Below are positions 41,801-53,374 of a stretch of 64,000 nucleotides of DNA, one piece after another; positions within the stretch are counted from its first letter, which is position 1; the number at the start of each line of letters is the position of its first letter. The position numbers and the translations under genes are program-made. Source of the DNA: Antedon mediterranea (taxonomy: Eukaryota; Echinodermata; Crinoidea; Comatulida; Antedonidae); contig NC_092676.1 of the NCBI RefSeq assembly GCF_964355755.1, forward strand, positions 5,066,288-5,130,287, given 5' to 3'. The notes beneath the pieces were generated by a model. It worked only from the letters and a program-made list of their open reading frames with translations. It ran no database searches and had not been told where the DNA came from.

Positions 41801-44800
41801 GTTTGATAGTGTAGATAGAGCTTAAGAAGTTAATGAGTTTTTATTTTAAATTGAACTATAAGTCAGATCATTTAATTTAATATTATTGTTAGATGGTTGT
41901 AACAGTGCTCCATGCCAAAACACAGGAACTTGTCATCCAACAACTCAAGACCCGTTCTACGCATGCTCTTGCGTATGGCCGTGGACAAACGCAACTTGTG
42001 AAGAGTACGCTGGTAAGTTACGCGCATAAACTCATCATATTAAAAGCGTTTTAAATAATCTTTTGTGTTAGAGAATCAGCGTATAAGTCATTTTGAAATA
42101 TTTTCCCGTTTTCTAGGATGTTCAAGTAACCCTTGTTTAAATGGCGGAAGTTGCTCCAATGGAGATAGTCTGTTTACTTGTGATTGTCAAGACGGATTTT
42201 CTGGAACATTTTGTGAAATAATTGATGGTAATTCTTTATTTAAGTTAAGAAGATTTACTCCTTTTTATTCGAAATAATTGTAAATACATAACTTCTTATA
42301 TTCACTGCTAACTATACTTTTCATTTAGTTTGTCAAAACAGTCCATGTTTATCTGGTGGAACTTGTGTAAGTGAAGATGGTGGAGAATATTCTTGCGATT
42401 GTTCAACTGGTTTTTCCGGATCCAATTGTGAAATTGTTCCAGGTACGTCCAGGCTGTATTTAATATGAAATAATGGAATAATTGCGGTATATCACTAGGC
42501 GGTTTGAAGTTCCTCTATACCTGTAAATGTATAATTATAATAATAATGATAATAATTGACTACTTTATAAATTGTATAGATGAATGCAGTAACACTCCTT
42601 GTCAGAACGGAGGAACGTGTCTATCATCACCCCAGGAACCATTCTACGTATGCGCATGCACGTGGTCATGGACAGACCAAAATTGTGACGTGTACGACGG
42701 TAAGTTACGCGCGTAAACTCAAGAGATCTCTTTAATTTTGTTTTTAAAAAACGAATCCTTTCTTCTTTCATATGTTAAATAATCGGTTTATAAGTAAGTG
42801 TCTTTAATTCGTTTTCTTTTAAAATTTATTTTAAAATATTTTCCATTTTGTAGGATGCTCGAGTAACCCTTGTTTAAATGGTGGAAGTTGTTCCAATGGA
42901 GATAGTCTGTTTACTTGTGATTGTCAAGACGGATTCTCAGGATCATTTTGTGAAATAATTGATGGTAATTGTTTTATTTGTATAAGTTACGAGTGCTCAT
43001 CTTTATTCTAAATTGTAGATCCAACTGTTTGTAATTCTTGGCTATTATTTTCCTACAGTTTGTCAAAACAGTCCATGTTTATCCGGCGGAACTTGTGTAA
43101 GTAAAGATGGTGGAGAATATTCTTGCGATTGTCCAACCGGTTTTTCTGGATCCAGTTGTGAAATTGTCCCAGGTACGCCGTTATATATTATCAAATAATA
43201 ATCATTCTTTTTAAAATTGCAGTAAATTACTGTGCCGAAGTTCTTCTATGCCAGTAAATGTATATGATTATTTAAACATATAATTCATAACATTTGGCTA
43301 TCTCATTAATATAATAGATGAATGCAGTAATACTCCTTGTCAGAATTCAGGAACGTGTATATCGACAACCCAGGAACCATTCTACTTATGCGCATGCGCG
43401 TGGTCATGGACAGACGAAAATTGTGACGTGTACGACGGTAAGTTATGCGCGTAAACTCTAAGTATTTCAAACTCCAAAAGATCTCTTTCATTTTGTTTCT
43501 TAAAAACTAATCGTTTTCTTCTTTCATGTGTTAAATAATCGGTTTATAAGTCAGTTTTCTTTAATTCTTTTTCTTCTTTTTTTAAATAACCTATATTTTG
43601 ACATTTTTGTAGGTTGCTCGAGTAACCCTTGTTTAAATGGCGGAATTTGCTCCAATGGAGATAGTCTGTTTACTTGTGATTGTCAAGACGGATTCTCAGG
43701 AACATTGTGTGAAATAATTGATGGTAATTGTTTTATTTGTATACGTTACGAGTTACTCTTCTTTATTCTAAATTGTAGATCCAACTGTTTCTTCTTGGCT
43801 ATTGTTCTTATTCTTCAGTGTGTCAAAACAGCCCATGCTTGTCCGGTGGAACTTGTGTAAGTCTTGATGGTGGAGAATATTCTTGTGATTGTCCAACTGG
43901 TTTTTCTGGATCAAATTGTGAAATTGTCCCAGGTAAGTTTTTCGCAATTTAAATAGGAATATTTAAGTGTAGCTGATTGAAAAAAAAACGTTTTGGTACG
44001 GTGCCTTTACACACCAATTCATTAATTATCCTCCACACATGCGCCGTCTGCCTTTTGTAAAATGATTCTGTTCCCATGTGAATATTGTCTGTTTTATTCT
44101 TTTAAAAGTATAGAATCGATTTAGTTTTAGAATCTTTATTGAAATTGTTTCTTTAATTTAATAGATGGATGCCGTAACACTCCTTGTCAGAATTCAGGAA
44201 CATGTCATCCAACAGCGCAAGAACCGTTCTACGCATGCGCTTGCGTATGGCCATGGACAGACAAAAATTGTGACGTGTACAACGGTAAGTTACGCACAAA
44301 CATGTTTCTGTTGATATTACAAGTTACCGATGCCGTACAATTATTTGAAATCATGTTTTGACTTTTTACTAGGATGCTTGAGTAACCCTTGTTTAAATGG
44401 CGGAAGTTGTTCCAATGAAGATGGTCTGTTTACTTGTGATTGCCTAGACGGATTTTCGGGAACATTGTGTGAATTCGGAAATGTTGACGGTAAACAAAAA
44501 CCTTTACTTTTACTGCACGATGTTTCATTATTTTATGTCGCTCAAATGATGTTTTACACTCGTGCAATAGGATTGAGAAAAAATGTTCACAGAAAAGACA
44601 AGAAATGTCACTTTGACTGTACTTTGCTTTCTTTTGAGTTCATTTTATTTGTTTATATTCTTTATAATCGTTCAGTCAAAGTCAAATTCTGTTTAATTTC
44701 AGCTCTTGTTTTATCATCGCCAATACAGGAGTCTACAGTTTGGCCTACTAATCGAATTATTCCTGCAAATTTAATTGATAACAGCGGTAAGAAAAGAAAG

Positions 44801-47800
44801 TCAAAATCAGCTGTTTTTTTTTTGTTTCTCTCGTATGGCGCGTTGGTCGATCGGCCGGGCATATTGTTATTATGTGGGTGTTTATCATAGCCTTGTATAA
44901 AAATATGCAGAACAAGATATAATCATTAATAGGGATATAAAAAGTGTGTATAATATTTTTAATAGGTGTCTTTAAATTCTGTAGTGAAATATATGGCACA
45001 CTGTGCTTCGGCTTTATGCGTCTGTGGTTGTGTCAAGTCAATAATATTATTAATTTCATTTACTGCAGTACGGTATCACAATAGTAAACAATAATCAAAT
45101 AATAACAAGGTTTTCGTGGAATGCTTTTCTTAACAAATGATTATAGATTTAGAACATTTCGTGAGCACAATGAGAGCGTTGTTAGAAACGTTGGCTATCA
45201 AAAAAAACAATGTGATGTGCCCATATATGGAGACAATGAGTGTGAATGTAAAGCTTGGTTCCCACTAGCGACGCAACGTAACGCAACCTACGCAACGTAA
45301 GAAAATGCCCTTCCAATAATTGTGTTTGCCCCCGCCTGCGTGAAATCAAACCTGTGTTTGCAGCACTGTTACGTCGTCGGTTCCCACTTGTGATTACGCA
45401 ATACAGCACTTTGCGTTTATACGTCATTGCGTTGCATTACGTTGCGTCCTAATGGGAACCACGCTTTAGTAACTTGACCAATCACAAGCGATGGATTATT
45501 CGAACCATGGATTGGTCAATTCGGTTGCGTTGCGCTTACGTTCTTGCGTTGCGTTCTAGTGGGAAACAAGCTTTACTTTACCGTACCGTAGGCCTAAGTG
45601 TTAACAATTGTGACGATTTTGTTTCAGAGCCTTCTGCTTATTCTTCGGCTTGTTCGGATAACCCGTGCATCAATGGAACTTGTTATACAATCAGCGATCC
45701 ACCGTATCACCTGTGTAAATGCGAAGCACCTTATTATGGAAGTCAGTGCCAAGTCTATGATGGTAAATACACAATAGAATTCGGGCATAAACAACAATAT
45801 TTAATCATCTTCATCGTTGCCTACACGGGGATGATGTTTTTATCATATAATCCTCGCCATCATCATCAACACCACATCGTCTTATGATCATCATAAAAAA
45901 GACGACAGAAAACAACAAACGCCATGCATATCTATTCCATATCAAGACTCAAATGAAGAGCCTAGACCACCCGCCCACCACCAAAATGTTAGTTAAAGTT
46001 GAATCGGGAATAGGCCTACTTCCAAGAAATCTTTCCTATTTTTCAACAATGGTTGCAGAACTGCATCCGCCGTATTGCTGTAGGCCATGTTAGAGTATTC
46101 ATCAAGATGATCAGGGCAGTAGCCAGGATCGGGCAAGGGGTTCGGGTCAGAACATCAACGTAGGCCTAATCATTACTATCCAATTATGCACATACGTTCC
46201 CTCATACGACTTTACCACGTTGAAACACCGGTTCTCGTCAGATCACCGAAGTTAAGCAACGTTGGGCCTGGTTAAAGCTTGGATAAGAGAAAATCTGGGA
46301 ATACCTGGTTCTGTATATGGAGCTTGGGTCCCATTGAAATCAGCACTGCTGACTCTTATGGCAGCCCCTGCATCTAGTATCTGCCTCAGACGTATTGGCT
46401 TATGCTTCTCCTCTGGTTAAGGTTGGCACTGGACGAGAGAAGCCCTTGGTCAATGTTGTGACCAGCCAAAGGTGCTTTAAACAGTCCTGGCTTTAGTCAT
46501 CATTCAGATGAATGTAGGCCTAAGACTATTTGACATTGTCGTTTACGACAGGAGTCGGCCATATATATCCCTCACTTATTACATGTCGTACCGTTTTTAT
46601 CTCGTTCTAGGATGCCTGAGTAACCCTTGTATGAATGGGGCTGAATGTTACAATAACAAACAATATGAGACGTTTGAATGTTTATGTCCAAATGAATTCA
46701 CCGGAACCATTTGTAACCTGGAAAAATGTAAGTAGTTTCCTTACCATAATCCAGAAACAGGCTGCTTTCTATTGACTAAAGTGAGAGTAGTTAAGCAGAT
46801 GACCGAAGCATACAATACCGGACCCGTTGTCTGTTCATAGGTATAGGCGTATAATAATAATATCCTGGATTTATATAGCGCGTAATTTGTTTTACCTCTA
46901 AGCGCTGAACATTATTAACCCGGTCATTTTTTGCATCAAACACGTATGAAAACATACTCCCATAATAATGCAGCTAGTAATCAGCGCAAAGTTGTGTCTT
47001 GATCTACCTAGGTACCCATTTATACACCTGGGTGAAGAGAGGCAAATGTAAGTAAAGTATCTTGCCTAAGCATACATCAATGCGATGAGAGTTGGATTCG
47101 AACTGCGATCCCACGATCAGTAGTTCAACGTCCAACACACTGCGCCACACAGCCTTACGTGTATAAAATTCTTCTCAGATATGAAGTGCAACTGTGCTGA
47201 ACTAAATAAACCTACTCCACAACAATTCATTAGCATCGGACCAACTGACATGAAAAGGACTGAAAATCGAACGGCGCTGTCTTCCGTCTGAATGTAGCTT
47301 TAGCTTTAGCTTATCGTTTCGTGTGAACGTAAACTTTAACCATGTTTATTGTTTTTCCCGCCCACCTAATAAAATTAACTTCATATGTGTATGTGCTATT
47401 TTCACATACACACCACAGGCACACAATAAATTCTAAACCGCCCGGTGATATACTGAAATTGAATTAATTTGAGATAAAGATAAGGAAAAGAATGAGAAAA
47501 AGTAGCCCAACCGAGATTCGAACCCGGAACTTTCTGCTTGATATGCAGATGTCCTAACCATTAGACCACTTGGGATTTGTTCAAACTCGATTGGATAGCG
47601 ACTCTTTAACATTCTCAGCGTGGTACGGCGGAACAGCACTAGTCCCTCAATTGCACGCACGCGCACCAGAGATCAAATTGATACGCCCTCATCTTTCAGT
47701 ATTTTATACTATAGCCATTGTTATAAATTGTTTTTCAGATACGATCGATATTTCTGGCGATGATTCAGATGATTCTGAGAATTCCAACTTAATAGCTGTC

Positions 47801-47929
47801 TACATTTTGGTGCCTTTAATCATATTGATAATAATCGTTGCTGTAGTTTTATTCTTATTGATGTCTCGACGTAAACGGCGAGATCATCAGATGTACCAGA
47901 AACCTAATGGAAATACCAACAACTTATAA
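38890..47929 (+). CDS. Lectin receptor A: C-type lectin, beta-rich module, 14 EGF, TM
   Basis: Twenty coding exons: 38890-39071, 39282-39592, 39730-40197, 40660-40767, 41407-41523, 41893-42012, 42117-42227, 42329-42442, 42580-42699, 42854-42964, 43059-43172, 43318-43437, 43613-43723, 43819-43932, 44165-44284, 44373-44489, 44703-44786, 45628-45762, 46611-46727, 47739-47929. Internal joins are nearly all phase 1, giving 994 residues. Order: signal peptide (1-19); C-type lectin domain to about 164 ([29 protein letters not shown]); an unrecognised beta-rich module 165-320; a short EGF-like exon; 12 EGF modules; a Ser/Pro stalk (820-847); two more EGFs; an acidic linker; TM 948-973; basic tail RRKRR. 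The sugar-site motif is APN rather than EPN, and WDN replaces WND, so calcium-sugar binding may be altered or lost. A cell-surface recognition or adhesion receptor is inferred; the ligand is unknown. Confidence 0.88.
40826..41014. mobile_element. Inverted-repeat element (GCTTGGTTCCCACTAGCGACG ends)
   Basis: Left GCTTGGTTCCCACTAGCG and right inverted TTGCGTTCTAGTGGAAACGG...CACGCTTTA. A fuller copy is at 45252-45575. Intronic in receptor A. Confidence 0.7.
41016..41280 (+). mobile_element. tRNA-derived SINE, plus strand
   Basis: Head GTGGCAAGGTGGTTAAGGCA, then GTTCGAGGCTCACTCGC as B box and ACGAGTCTTCTCCACGGATA body, related to the minus-strand SINEs at 11282-11815. Inserted directly after the 40826-41014 element. 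Confidence 0.6.
41697..41823. mobile_element. MITE family A copy
   Basis: CTGTCTACACTCAAACTATG to GATAGTGTAGATAGAGCTTA. One CCATATTTGG word. In the receptor A intron before the first type-a EGF exon. Confidence 0.8.
41893..44489 (+). repeat. Tandem three-exon EGF block, about 3.7 copies
   Basis: Exon types recur in strict order a-b-c: a (PFY.C.C.W.WT, 120 b), b ([11 protein letters not shown], 111 b), c ([11 protein letters not shown], 114 b). a: 41893, 42580, 43318, 44165. b: 42117, 42854, 43613, 44373. c: 42329, 43059, 43819. Introns are duplicated with them (for example GTAAGTTA(C/T)GCGC after each a exon). The period is about 690-850 bases, so the block expanded as genomic segments, not by single-exon shuffling. 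Confidence 0.93.
45197..45235. mobile_element. MITE family A fragment
   Basis: AAAAACAATGTGATGTGCCC followed by CATATATGGAG; one CArG word. Truncated by the element that follows. Confidence 0.55.
45252..45575. mobile_element. Inverted-repeat element, fuller copy
   Basis: Left GCTTGGTTCCCACTAGCGAC then GCAACGTAACGCAACC; right TTGCGTTGCGTTCTAGTGGG...AAGCTTTA. Internal copies of the same termini (for example CACGCTTTAGTAACTTGACC) suggest a compound or tandem structure. Confidence 0.7.
46204..46566 (+). mobile_element. 5S-rRNA-derived SINE, plus strand, full head
   Basis: 46204-46320 is 5S-like along its whole length: ACCACGTTGAAACACCGGTT, CAGATCACCGAAGTTAAGCA, GGGCCTGGTTAAAGCTTGG, then GGGAATACCTGGTTCTGTAT, keeping internal-control-region blocks. 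The body (ATTGAAATCAGCACTGCTGA, AGCCCTTGGTCAATGTTG) matches 22265-22511. It is too altered mid-molecule (AAGAGAAAATCT) to be a working 5S gene. Intron of receptor A. Confidence 0.85.
46855..47160 (-). mobile_element. tRNA-derived SINE, minus strand
   Basis: The reverse complement of 47160-47085 reads TGTGGCGCAGTGTGTTGGAC as A box and GTTCGAATCCAACTC as B box. The rest (GTATCTTGCCTAAGC; tail AAATTACGCGCTATATAAAT) is a typical SINE body of marine animals. Confidence 0.6.
47502..47574 (-). tRNA. tRNA-like sequence, probably a pseudogene
   Basis: In reverse complement: D-arm GTCTAATGGTTAGGAC, a perfect 5-bp anticodon stem (TCTGC/GCAGA) with loop ATATCAA (anticodon position ATC), and T-arm CCGGGTTCGAATCTCGG. 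The acceptor stem pairs only about 4 of 7, and an ATC anticodon is not normally used, so a tRNA fossil or SINE head is more likely than a working gene. Intron 19 of receptor A. Confidence 0.4.
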
Positions 47930-48092
47930 ACGGCGATGAAAAAAACTATAGAATTCTGTTCTTATTTATGTTTATATTAGCTTGGGCTATTGTTCTTTTT
48001 GTACGTAAATTACAAGCGTTTGAAACGAGAGAAAAGTAGTGATAGTTTGAGTTTGTTGCGGTGTTATCACTCTTCAATTCTTCTTAAACCTA

Positions 48093-48227
48093 AAGCTTTG
48101 TCTACACTATCAAACTTTGTGACAAAAATGTGATTTGCCCATATGTAGACATGAAGATGTCATATCACTACCATATTTGGGCACACCTTTTTTGTCAAAC
48201 TAGTTTGATAGTGTAGACAGAGCTTAA
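48093..48227. mobile_element. MITE family A copy 3' of receptor A
   Basis: AAAGCTTTGTCTACACTATC and inverted GATAGTGTAGACAGAGCTTA ends; one CCATATTTGG word. The rest of 47930-49020 is the receptor A 3' UTR/intergenic DNA with nothing else recognised. Confidence 0.82.
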
Positions 48228-49020
48228 AGCTTTTTTAAGAACCTTGGAGATGTGCGCAATCGACACCTTAAATCTAAACACATATTTGCTAGAAAAAAAA
48301 CTGGGACTGAGCTACAGTAGTATACGCCAAAGTAACAGAATGAAAGAAGTGACGCTAATTCCATATTACTATACGCCGCCTAATTCATTATTACCTCGTT
48401 AAGTTTCTTTGTATATTATAATGTATTGTATTTTATAAATTGTAAAATTTAGAAAACAAAAACATGTCAAAATTTTTAAGATTAAACATAATTTGATTTT
48501 GCTTAAAAAAAAGTGCATATAAATATCACCTTATACCTTATTTGTAGATATGAACCTATCTGTCAGAGATACATTAAAAGTATAATACAGTCAGGTTCTT
48601 TTCTACATGACTTGCGATCGTCAGTTAGACTCTATCTACTGACAGTTGCCGAATCAGGTCATGTTGTTGCAGTACCTGTACCCACTGCATAATTTCACTT
48701 GCTAGGCTAGAGGTCAGGTTAGTATAATAATGGAGGGGGAAAAAATTGCATTTGAGATTTTTTGGCAAAGTTTACTGAAAATACAGTGCATCAGAGTAGG
48801 CAGAAACATCTGACTAAATCATTATTGGTATAAAACCAAAACCGAGTAAAGTGGTGTTAAATTATTGTTTAAATTATTTTGCAACATGGCTTCCTTGATT
48901 ATACAAGGAATAGTTCACCACAAACAAAACTGTCGTATGATGAGAATTAAAGTTTCCTGACAAACAGCCTTTATTGTTTCCGTCGATCGCCAATAACAGG
49001 TACAAGTGCATAAGGTAAAA

Positions 49021-49028
49021 TATAAAAA
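49021..49028 (+). promoter_or_regulatory. TATA box of lectin receptor B
   Basis: TATAAAAA 37 bases before the ATG at 49058. If used at the usual 30-base distance, the 5' UTR would be only a handful of bases, or the ATG context may belong to a longer transcript. Confidence 0.45.
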
Positions 49029-49057
49029 GTGTCTAGGCTAGTCCTACCATTATCAAT

Positions 49058-52000
49058 ATGAGGTGCCTGGAAGTGTGTCTTGTTCTGGCTGTGTCCACTC
49101 TACAAGTTTCGTCGTTGCGATGTCCGACGAATTGGAAATTGTTTGAAAGTAACTGCTACATGTACAGTAGTCAGAATTTTAAAAAACATTTCTGGGATGC
49201 TTCAGCATATTGTCAAGAGCAAAAGTTCACCACAAGTGAAGGGTAAGTGACCGCTTTGAAACAAGATGTGCTTAACATGCGGTATCGTAAAATAATTCTA
49301 AATGGATTCCGTAAAATGTTTTTCAATGTTTTTTCATATGATGCTGATAATTAAGCTAGTCGTTCATTTTGATTGGTTGTATCAAGAATTTGCATATTCA
49401 AAATGGTGGTTATCCAAAAACATATCAGCATCCAGGACTAAGAAGCCTCTTCTAGTTAGCCTATTGGGTTAAGCAGTGCAGGGCTACCTGCTCTTGCTCT
49501 CATTGTTATTACTACCCAAATTATAGGCCTATTTCTTTATTAGAGAGGTTTTGAAAACAGATACGTCATAACTAGATTTTCGTTTTCTTAAAGCCACGTT
49601 AACGTCTAGTTCATATCGCAACGAAATATTGAGGGCGCCACCAAAAATATGACAGTGGTAAATTTGAACTTAGTGCATATACACGTGTCTCATCTGTAGA
49701 CTGTATAGGCCTAGCGTACCCTGTAGGCCTAGCGTACGCTGTGTAGGCCTAGCGTACAATTAGAGCAAGCGAGAACTTTTATTGCTACTATTCTATTTCT
49801 CGTCATTTATGTTAAGTATGACATGAACATTCTTTTTATTTAGAATTGAAACAACTAGTGAATTAGCATCAGTTCACAGTTCCTCAGAAAATGCATTCTT
49901 ATTTTCTTTGGAGCCTTCCAAACCGTTTTTCATTGGGATGTATCGTGAGGACAGAAACGATGATTTCGAATGGGTAGACGGCACGAAAATGGATTATGAG
50001 AATTGGGCGCCCAACCAGCCTGAGTCAAATGGACAGCACGTGGTGGTTAATACTGGATCAGTCTGGGATAATGAAGCTGACAAACCACTAGCGTTTGTTT
50101 GCAAGACTGGTGCAGATAAATGTCTCCAATTAGTTGGTGAGGGTAGGTAGGCCTACACATAATTCTTTCCTTCCATTTTAAATGTATATGGTAGACGTAT
50201 ACCTTACTAACCAAACTGTGAAAGTAGGCTGAATACATCAAGTTAGGCCTATGTCAATGTTATTGATTCATTTATAACTGTATGTCTCATAGCGAGAAGT
50301 TTGCATTTAGATTAGTAGGCCTACGCCTTACGGTGTCTCACTCGGACATTTATAACATTTTACCTTTTTAAGCTATTTACTTTACAGAAGGCGGAAATGG
50401 TTGTAGAAGAGGCTGGCCAATCATAGATCGTACGCATGTTGACAGCAGTGGTTGGACAATGGTTTCTCCTGAACAAAATTTCTCTTGTAGTGGTCAAGTT
50501 ACGAAGTGGACATATTATTCCAGAAAATTGAACTATTTCCGAGCCGTGATATTCAGGCAAATGAAAGGTTCTAACACTCGGTTTAAAGTTGTCGGTTACA
50601 ACGACATCCCACCTAGTACTTACAACGGAAAACTTAGTTATGTAGTGCCTATAGCCGAACGCATAGCCGTAGAGCCTGGTGATATGATCGGATGGTCATT
50701 TGGAGACAGTGTGATAACGTACAACTACGGAGGAGAAAGCTATAATGTTAGATGGGTTGGTGGTCATCTGCATACAGGTTTGGTACCTGGCCAGGTAATC
50801 AACATCAATGATGGCGTGCAAAAACGAGATTACTCTATCGAAGCACAAGTCGGCAATGAAAATGGTATTGTATTTACACAATAAATACTAAGTCAATTAT
50901 TCTTTTTTTTTTTGTAATGCAGTATTATTGCGACATTGCAATAATTGGAAACCTAGGTGGCCCTACTCCTCGGTAGGCCTACACCGACGACAAGCGCTCC
51001 GAATTTAAATTTTTGTTTTCACGACTTATTTAACATTAGTCCTGGACTAAAGATAGACACAGTTCCAGATAGTAATATTGGTTTGGTCCAGGATTAAAGT
51101 TATTCCTCTTTCAAGATTATGGCTATTGATTGAACAGGTTTGTGAGCATAATTCTACTGGAAAGCTGTATTGTCGAGTTGGTATTGGCACGTCGTAAAAA
51201 TGATAAGTTTCTATTTTAATAGAGACTTTTAAAAGCGTTTACAATGCAGGAAAAACGAGCGATTACATACCTCCTTGGCGGAGGTAAAATAATTCGTGGT
51301 CTATAAGTCTTAACAGCAGTTTTTATACTTACTGTATCGTCTTCTTCTCCTCTCTTTAGCTTATATATGCAGGGTTGACGATGACTGCACGAAAGGAGCA
51401 TGCCATGAGAACGGACAATGTTTTTGTCCACCGGATTTTTCTTGTGTAGACTGTTCTCTTTATAATGGTATGTCTTGAGACGAATTCTTTGCAAAAAACA
51501 TAGGTCCGCATACTGAGGCCAACTCGTACGACGCTTTCTTAGTTAGCCTTTGCAAACACCGCATAAACTGATTGAATTTGGGGGTAAATTCTGATTTTTA
51601 CAGTCTCTTCCCAAGTTATGGCAGACAATAGCTGTCTATTTTTCTTTCTTGCGGGCTCAATTATCCGATATTCTTGTCTCAGCTTCCGTTCCTCTCTCGG
51701 TATCACAATCACCTTCCAAGTCTATCGATCAGTTAGCCTACCTATAACTGTATGTATTTATTTTTTTCTGCTATACCTAGCTTGCCAAAGTAATCCTTGT
51801 GGACCAGGTGGTACGTGTGTGAACGACGAAGAGGATGAAATGTATTTTTGTGAATACCCTACGGGATTTCGGAACAATTGTGATGTTGTTAGAGGTACGT
51901 TACCTTAAGTCAAATACTAATGTTTATTATAATTCCAAATAAAAGAACACAAATACAATTAATTTTGAAAATTTTAGTTACAAAAGAAATATATTTGGTT

Positions 52001-52302
52001 TAACTTAAAACATGTTTCTTTACTTGACTAATCCTACATTAACTACCAAGCAATATCGAGCATCTTTTAATCGATTGAGTTGAAAATGATAATAGGCCTA
52101 CTTTTTGTTTTTTTATCATTCTTTTTTACAATCAGAATCTTCATCGGTAATTGGAGGTAAATCGGCGGCGAACTCGGGCCTCCTTGTTGCTATGTTCGTC
52201 GCGGTTACCGTGGTGTTAACAGGTATAATCATATTGCTTGTTGCTTATATTCGATTTGGATCAAGACGTAATATCAACAAAGATTCTCCATTTGTCGGGT
52301 AA
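49058..52302 (+). CDS. Lectin receptor B: C-type lectin, beta-rich module, EGF, TM
   Basis: Six coding exons: 49058-49242, 49844-50142, 50388-50864, 51360-51467, 51781-51894, 52136-52302; 449 residues. Signal peptide 1-20 (MRCLEVCLVLAVSTLQVSS), C-type lectin domain to about 161 ([26 protein letters not shown]), beta-rich module 162-320 ([20 protein letters not shown]), EGF-like exon 321-356, one EGF 357-394, TM about 409-433, tail SRRNINKDSPFVG. Exon order and phases mirror gene A minus its EGF expansion, so it looks like the less expanded paralogue. The EGF has CEY where CxC is expected, losing one cysteine. The stop TAA lies inside a donor-like GG/GTAATT. A short extra exon near 53059 (after TTTAAG, reading LKELEE-stop) with poly(A) at 53269 is a possible alternative end. 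Confidence 0.86.
49540..49800. mobile_element. Decayed TA-flanked element remnant
   Basis: AGAGAGGTTTTGAAAACAGA and TTTTCGTTTTCTTAAAGCCA echo the 10020/26801 family, reordered and diverged. TAGGCCTAGCGTAC triplicates follow at 49705-49760. Confidence 0.4.
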
Positions 52303-52687
52303 TTATGTTGCACACTGAATTTTTATTTCGTTCACAAATAATAGGGACTTCACGAAACATGACGGGAAGCCACAGAACGGTGCTCATGATCTGAATGAGC
52401 TTAGCGTGAAATTCCGTTGTCTTTTTTTCTTTTTTCTTTAACTTTTTGAGGACGATAAAGTTGCCATATTCCCGTTTACGGAGAACGAATAGAAGTAATG
52501 TACATATAACCTTAAATAACAGTTCAAATTACACTTAAACGTGGAAATTTCATAATTGTACAATGTACGACGGATGACCTAACCAGAAAAGAATACGTGA
52601 AAGATAACCGAACTACTTCCTAAATAACTAAACTTAACCCTCTAAATAATATCTCTCACTATTAGGCCTACTACTACTATCTCTTAC

Positions 52688-52775
52688 TTTAAAGTAAAAA
52701 GAAGTTGGGCATGGGATTCAAACCCCATACATCGACATGCAAAGTCCATAGTCTAGTCCATTCGACTACACAGAC
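52688..52775 (-). mobile_element. tRNA-like SINE head
   Basis: The reverse complement carries TGTGTAGTCGAATGGACTAG and GGGGTTTGAATCCCATGCCC (A- and B-box positions). The stem pairing is poor. Downstream of receptor B. Confidence 0.45.
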
Positions 52776-53268
52776 CCTTTTGCCTTGCCTGGGGAGGGCT
52801 GTGGCACCCACTAACTTGAGTTCTTGCCTATTGATTGTGCACTTCACTCACCTACAGTCGTGATGGTTTAAAATAGTAATAATAGATGAAAACTTGTATA
52901 GCGCGCCGGTGTCCCCCTCATGGCGCTTTGTGCGAGTACATTAGCGACCTTCTTTATTTTGTTTTGTATCTTCATTGTTATCCAGCCTCTGATACCCACA
53001 GTATTGTTCAGTAATTTGCCTTTGGATTTATATATATAATAAATATATTTTATTTAAGGTTGAAAGAACTAGAAGAGTAATACAAACAGGAGTGACAAAT
53101 GTAATTGGGAGAAAAGTTTAACGAATCATCTCCCGTTAGAAATGAAAAATCAACTGCTACAAAAGATCGAATGAACGGGAAAATCGAGATCGTTTTGTTT
53201 GCGGCAGCACACTAATTGTCGTTGGTTGCCTCTTGCGCTAGACGACGATTTGAATTATTTGGTAAAAG

Positions 53269-53274
53269 AATAAA
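53269..53274 (+). terminator. Possible poly(A) signal of receptor B
   Basis: AATAAA about 970 bases after the annotated stop. It fits better if an extra 3' exon near 53059 exists. Confidence 0.35.
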
Positions 53275-53374
53275 CAATTTTACATATTTTGCGTTTCATA
53301 CGTATGATTCTTGAATGCCGAGCAATCGAGTGATGAGGTCACCCCATTATGCGCGCAATGAATAATTGGTCACT

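Noticed and set aside
46204-46320. Functional 5S rRNA gene
   Set aside because: The middle is altered and it continues into a SINE body shared with another copy; best read as a 5S-derived SINE.
47502-47574. Functional tRNA gene
   Set aside because: D, anticodon and T arms look right, but the acceptor stem pairs poorly and the anticodon would be ATC; kept only as a low-confidence tRNA-like sequence.
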